A stretch of DNA of 64,000 nucleotides from an uncultured Candidatus Melainabacteria bacterium (GTDB lineage Bacteria; Cyanobacteriota; Vampirovibrionia; Gastranaerophilales; Gastranaerophilaceae). How positions within the stretch are numbered: the first letter of the stretch is position 1; every line of letters starts with the position of its first letter. Below are positions 63,200-64,000 of the stretch, piece after piece. Under the pieces are notes generated by a model that was not told where the DNA came from, did not search any database, and saw only the letters and a list, made by a program, of their open reading frames with translations. Position numbers and translations under genes: made by a program. Where the stretch lies: positions 62,001 through 126,000 of the forward strand of contig CAMUPF010000002.1 in the NCBI GenBank assembly GCA_947090755.1, in the 5' to 3' direction.

Positions 63200-63234
63200 C
63201 ATTTGTTTTATAATTTATTGAAAAGGAATGAATT

Positions 63235-64000
63235 ATGAATAAACAACCTATTATGTATCCGTACTGTGAAATTGCATATAAAACTGAAGATTCAATCGGT
63301 TGGAAGCTTGCAATTATGGATGGGGATAAAGAATATGTTAATGAAAAATGCAAAGAATACAACTGGTTTGATTATATTGTCTTCTCGGCAGGAAAATGTG
63401 CCTATCATATAAAAGACAATTTAGAATACTTTCCAAGACCATATATGGTTCATTTATTATCCCATTGGATATATTGGCAAGATTTAGACAGATGGTTTGT
63501 GAAAGAAGATGAGATAATCCCATATCCATTAAAAGATTGTGAAATAACTGATAAAATTCAATTTAGTTATGATTTTGAAACAGATAATTGCTGGAATGAT
63601 ATTGAAGATTTTGACGATAAAGAGCCTGTATTTATATCTGTTGAAGTTGGGTTTGAAACTAATACTCAAAAAACTGAGGCTATAGTAGAAATAAGTGCTT
63701 TATATTCTGAGTTTGAAAAATTTTTAGCAAATCTAAAAACAAAACATTTCGGAGTTTGTCATATTGAGGAATTTACAGATTATAAATTACTGGCATGGGA
63801 AAAAGATAATCAAATGAGGTTCATGATTCAAGATTATCATGAAAGTTCTGATAGTGAATATGCACCTATAGTTTTTGATGTATTGGTAAATAAAGATATT
63901 TTTTATAAATATTTTGAAGAATCTTATAATTCACTAAAATTTGAAAGTCAGAAGATGTTGCAAGAAACCATTGAAACTGTTTATAACAAGTTAAAAAAAT
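63235..64000 (+). CDS. Unknown protein, 3' end outside window
   Basis: An open frame from ATG 63235 (AAAAGGAATG upstream) with no stop to the end of the window; at least 255 residues. Acidic and aromatic-rich, e.g. MNKQPIMYPYCEIAYKTED, LLSHWIYWQDLDRWF, and CWNDIEDFDDKEPVF. No motif recognised. Promoter with TATAAT at 63209-63214 and the shared CCATATTTGTCGCA site. It could belong to the same regulon as the WYL-region genes. Confidence 0.65.
   Translation, partial: MNKQPIMYPYCEIAYKTEDSIGWKLAIMDGDKEYVNEKCKEYNWFDYIVFSAGKCAYHIKDNLEYFPRPYMVHLLSHWIYWQDLDRWFVKEDEIIPYPLKDCEITDKIQFSYDFETDNCWNDIEDFDDKEPVFISVEVGFETNTQKTEAIVEISALYSEFEKFLANLKTKHFGVCHIEEFTDYKLLAWEKDNQMRFMIQDYHESSDSEYAPIVFDVLVNKDIFYKYFEESYNSLKFESQKMLQETIETVYNKLKK

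Noticed and set aside
47375-64000. tRNA 3'-end direct repeat (attR) for the island
   Set aside because: No second copy of the GGTTCGAATCCCACC-type sequence was seen after the tRNA; the border is probably beyond the window or the element is not tRNA-targeted.
1-64000. CRISPR array or cas genes
   Set aside because: No regularly spaced direct repeats and no Cas-like proteins were seen.

Overview
The window looks like chromosomal DNA of a non-photosynthetic cyanobacterial relative of the Vampirovibrionia/Melainabacteria type, most likely a gut Gastranaerophilales. Supporting signs are a Ycf23/DUF561 protein, a Tic20-like membrane protein, a bifunctional-nuclease (BFN) protein, an RpaB-like response regulator and an SLH-domain envelope protein, together with an LPS-type outer membrane (KdsA, a family 9 glycosyltransferase, a TamB/AsmA protein) and several proteins with a type IV pilin N-terminus. 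This placement is inference from gene content; no marker phylogeny was possible.

Layout. 1-47.2 kb is mostly core genome: an envelope protein (partial), a 5'-nucleotidase-like protein, a response regulator, speD, a glycosyltransferase, GGDEF/HD-GYP signalling proteins, thiL, a uridine-kinase-like protein, an HtrA-like protease, ycf23, secA, ychF, then a translation operon prfA-rnpM(ylxR)-infB-rbfA-truB continuing into envelope genes, then kdsA-MBL-pheS on the other strand. Between 30 and 44 kb there is accessory material: a lipoprotein next to a phage-head-domain protein, a helicase-nuclease, a RhuM remnant and a HigBA-type toxin-antitoxin. 44-47.2 kb returns to core genes (TPR protein, Tic20-like, dapB, BFN) and ends with tRNA-Ser(GCU).

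Directly after the tRNA the sequence becomes visibly AT-richer and remains so to the end. This island holds two tandem Mu-type DDE transposases (the second split by a -1 shift at a perfect slippery heptamer), a MuB-like ATPase, a DpnII-type (GATC) restriction-modification operon with a translationally coupled fourth gene, an OLD-family nuclease, a WYL regulator and a run of unknown genes, including a secreted Cys-repeat protein. Two promoters around the WYL gene and the last unknown gene share a CCATNTTTGTCGCA motif.

Main points of interest: (1) two prepilin genes with lectin-like C-termini each carry a long G tract (13 and 14) between a well-formed start and the pilin frame, and both are now out of frame, which suggests phase variation, with a third broken copy nearby; (2) the probable programmed frameshift in the second Mu transposase; (3) at least six genes without a Shine-Dalgarno sequence have a -10 box exactly 6-7 nt before the ATG, suggesting leaderless mRNAs; (4) the WYL-associated shared operator; (5) the fourth gene of the DpnII operon. 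Start choices, promoters and terminators were read by eye, without searches.
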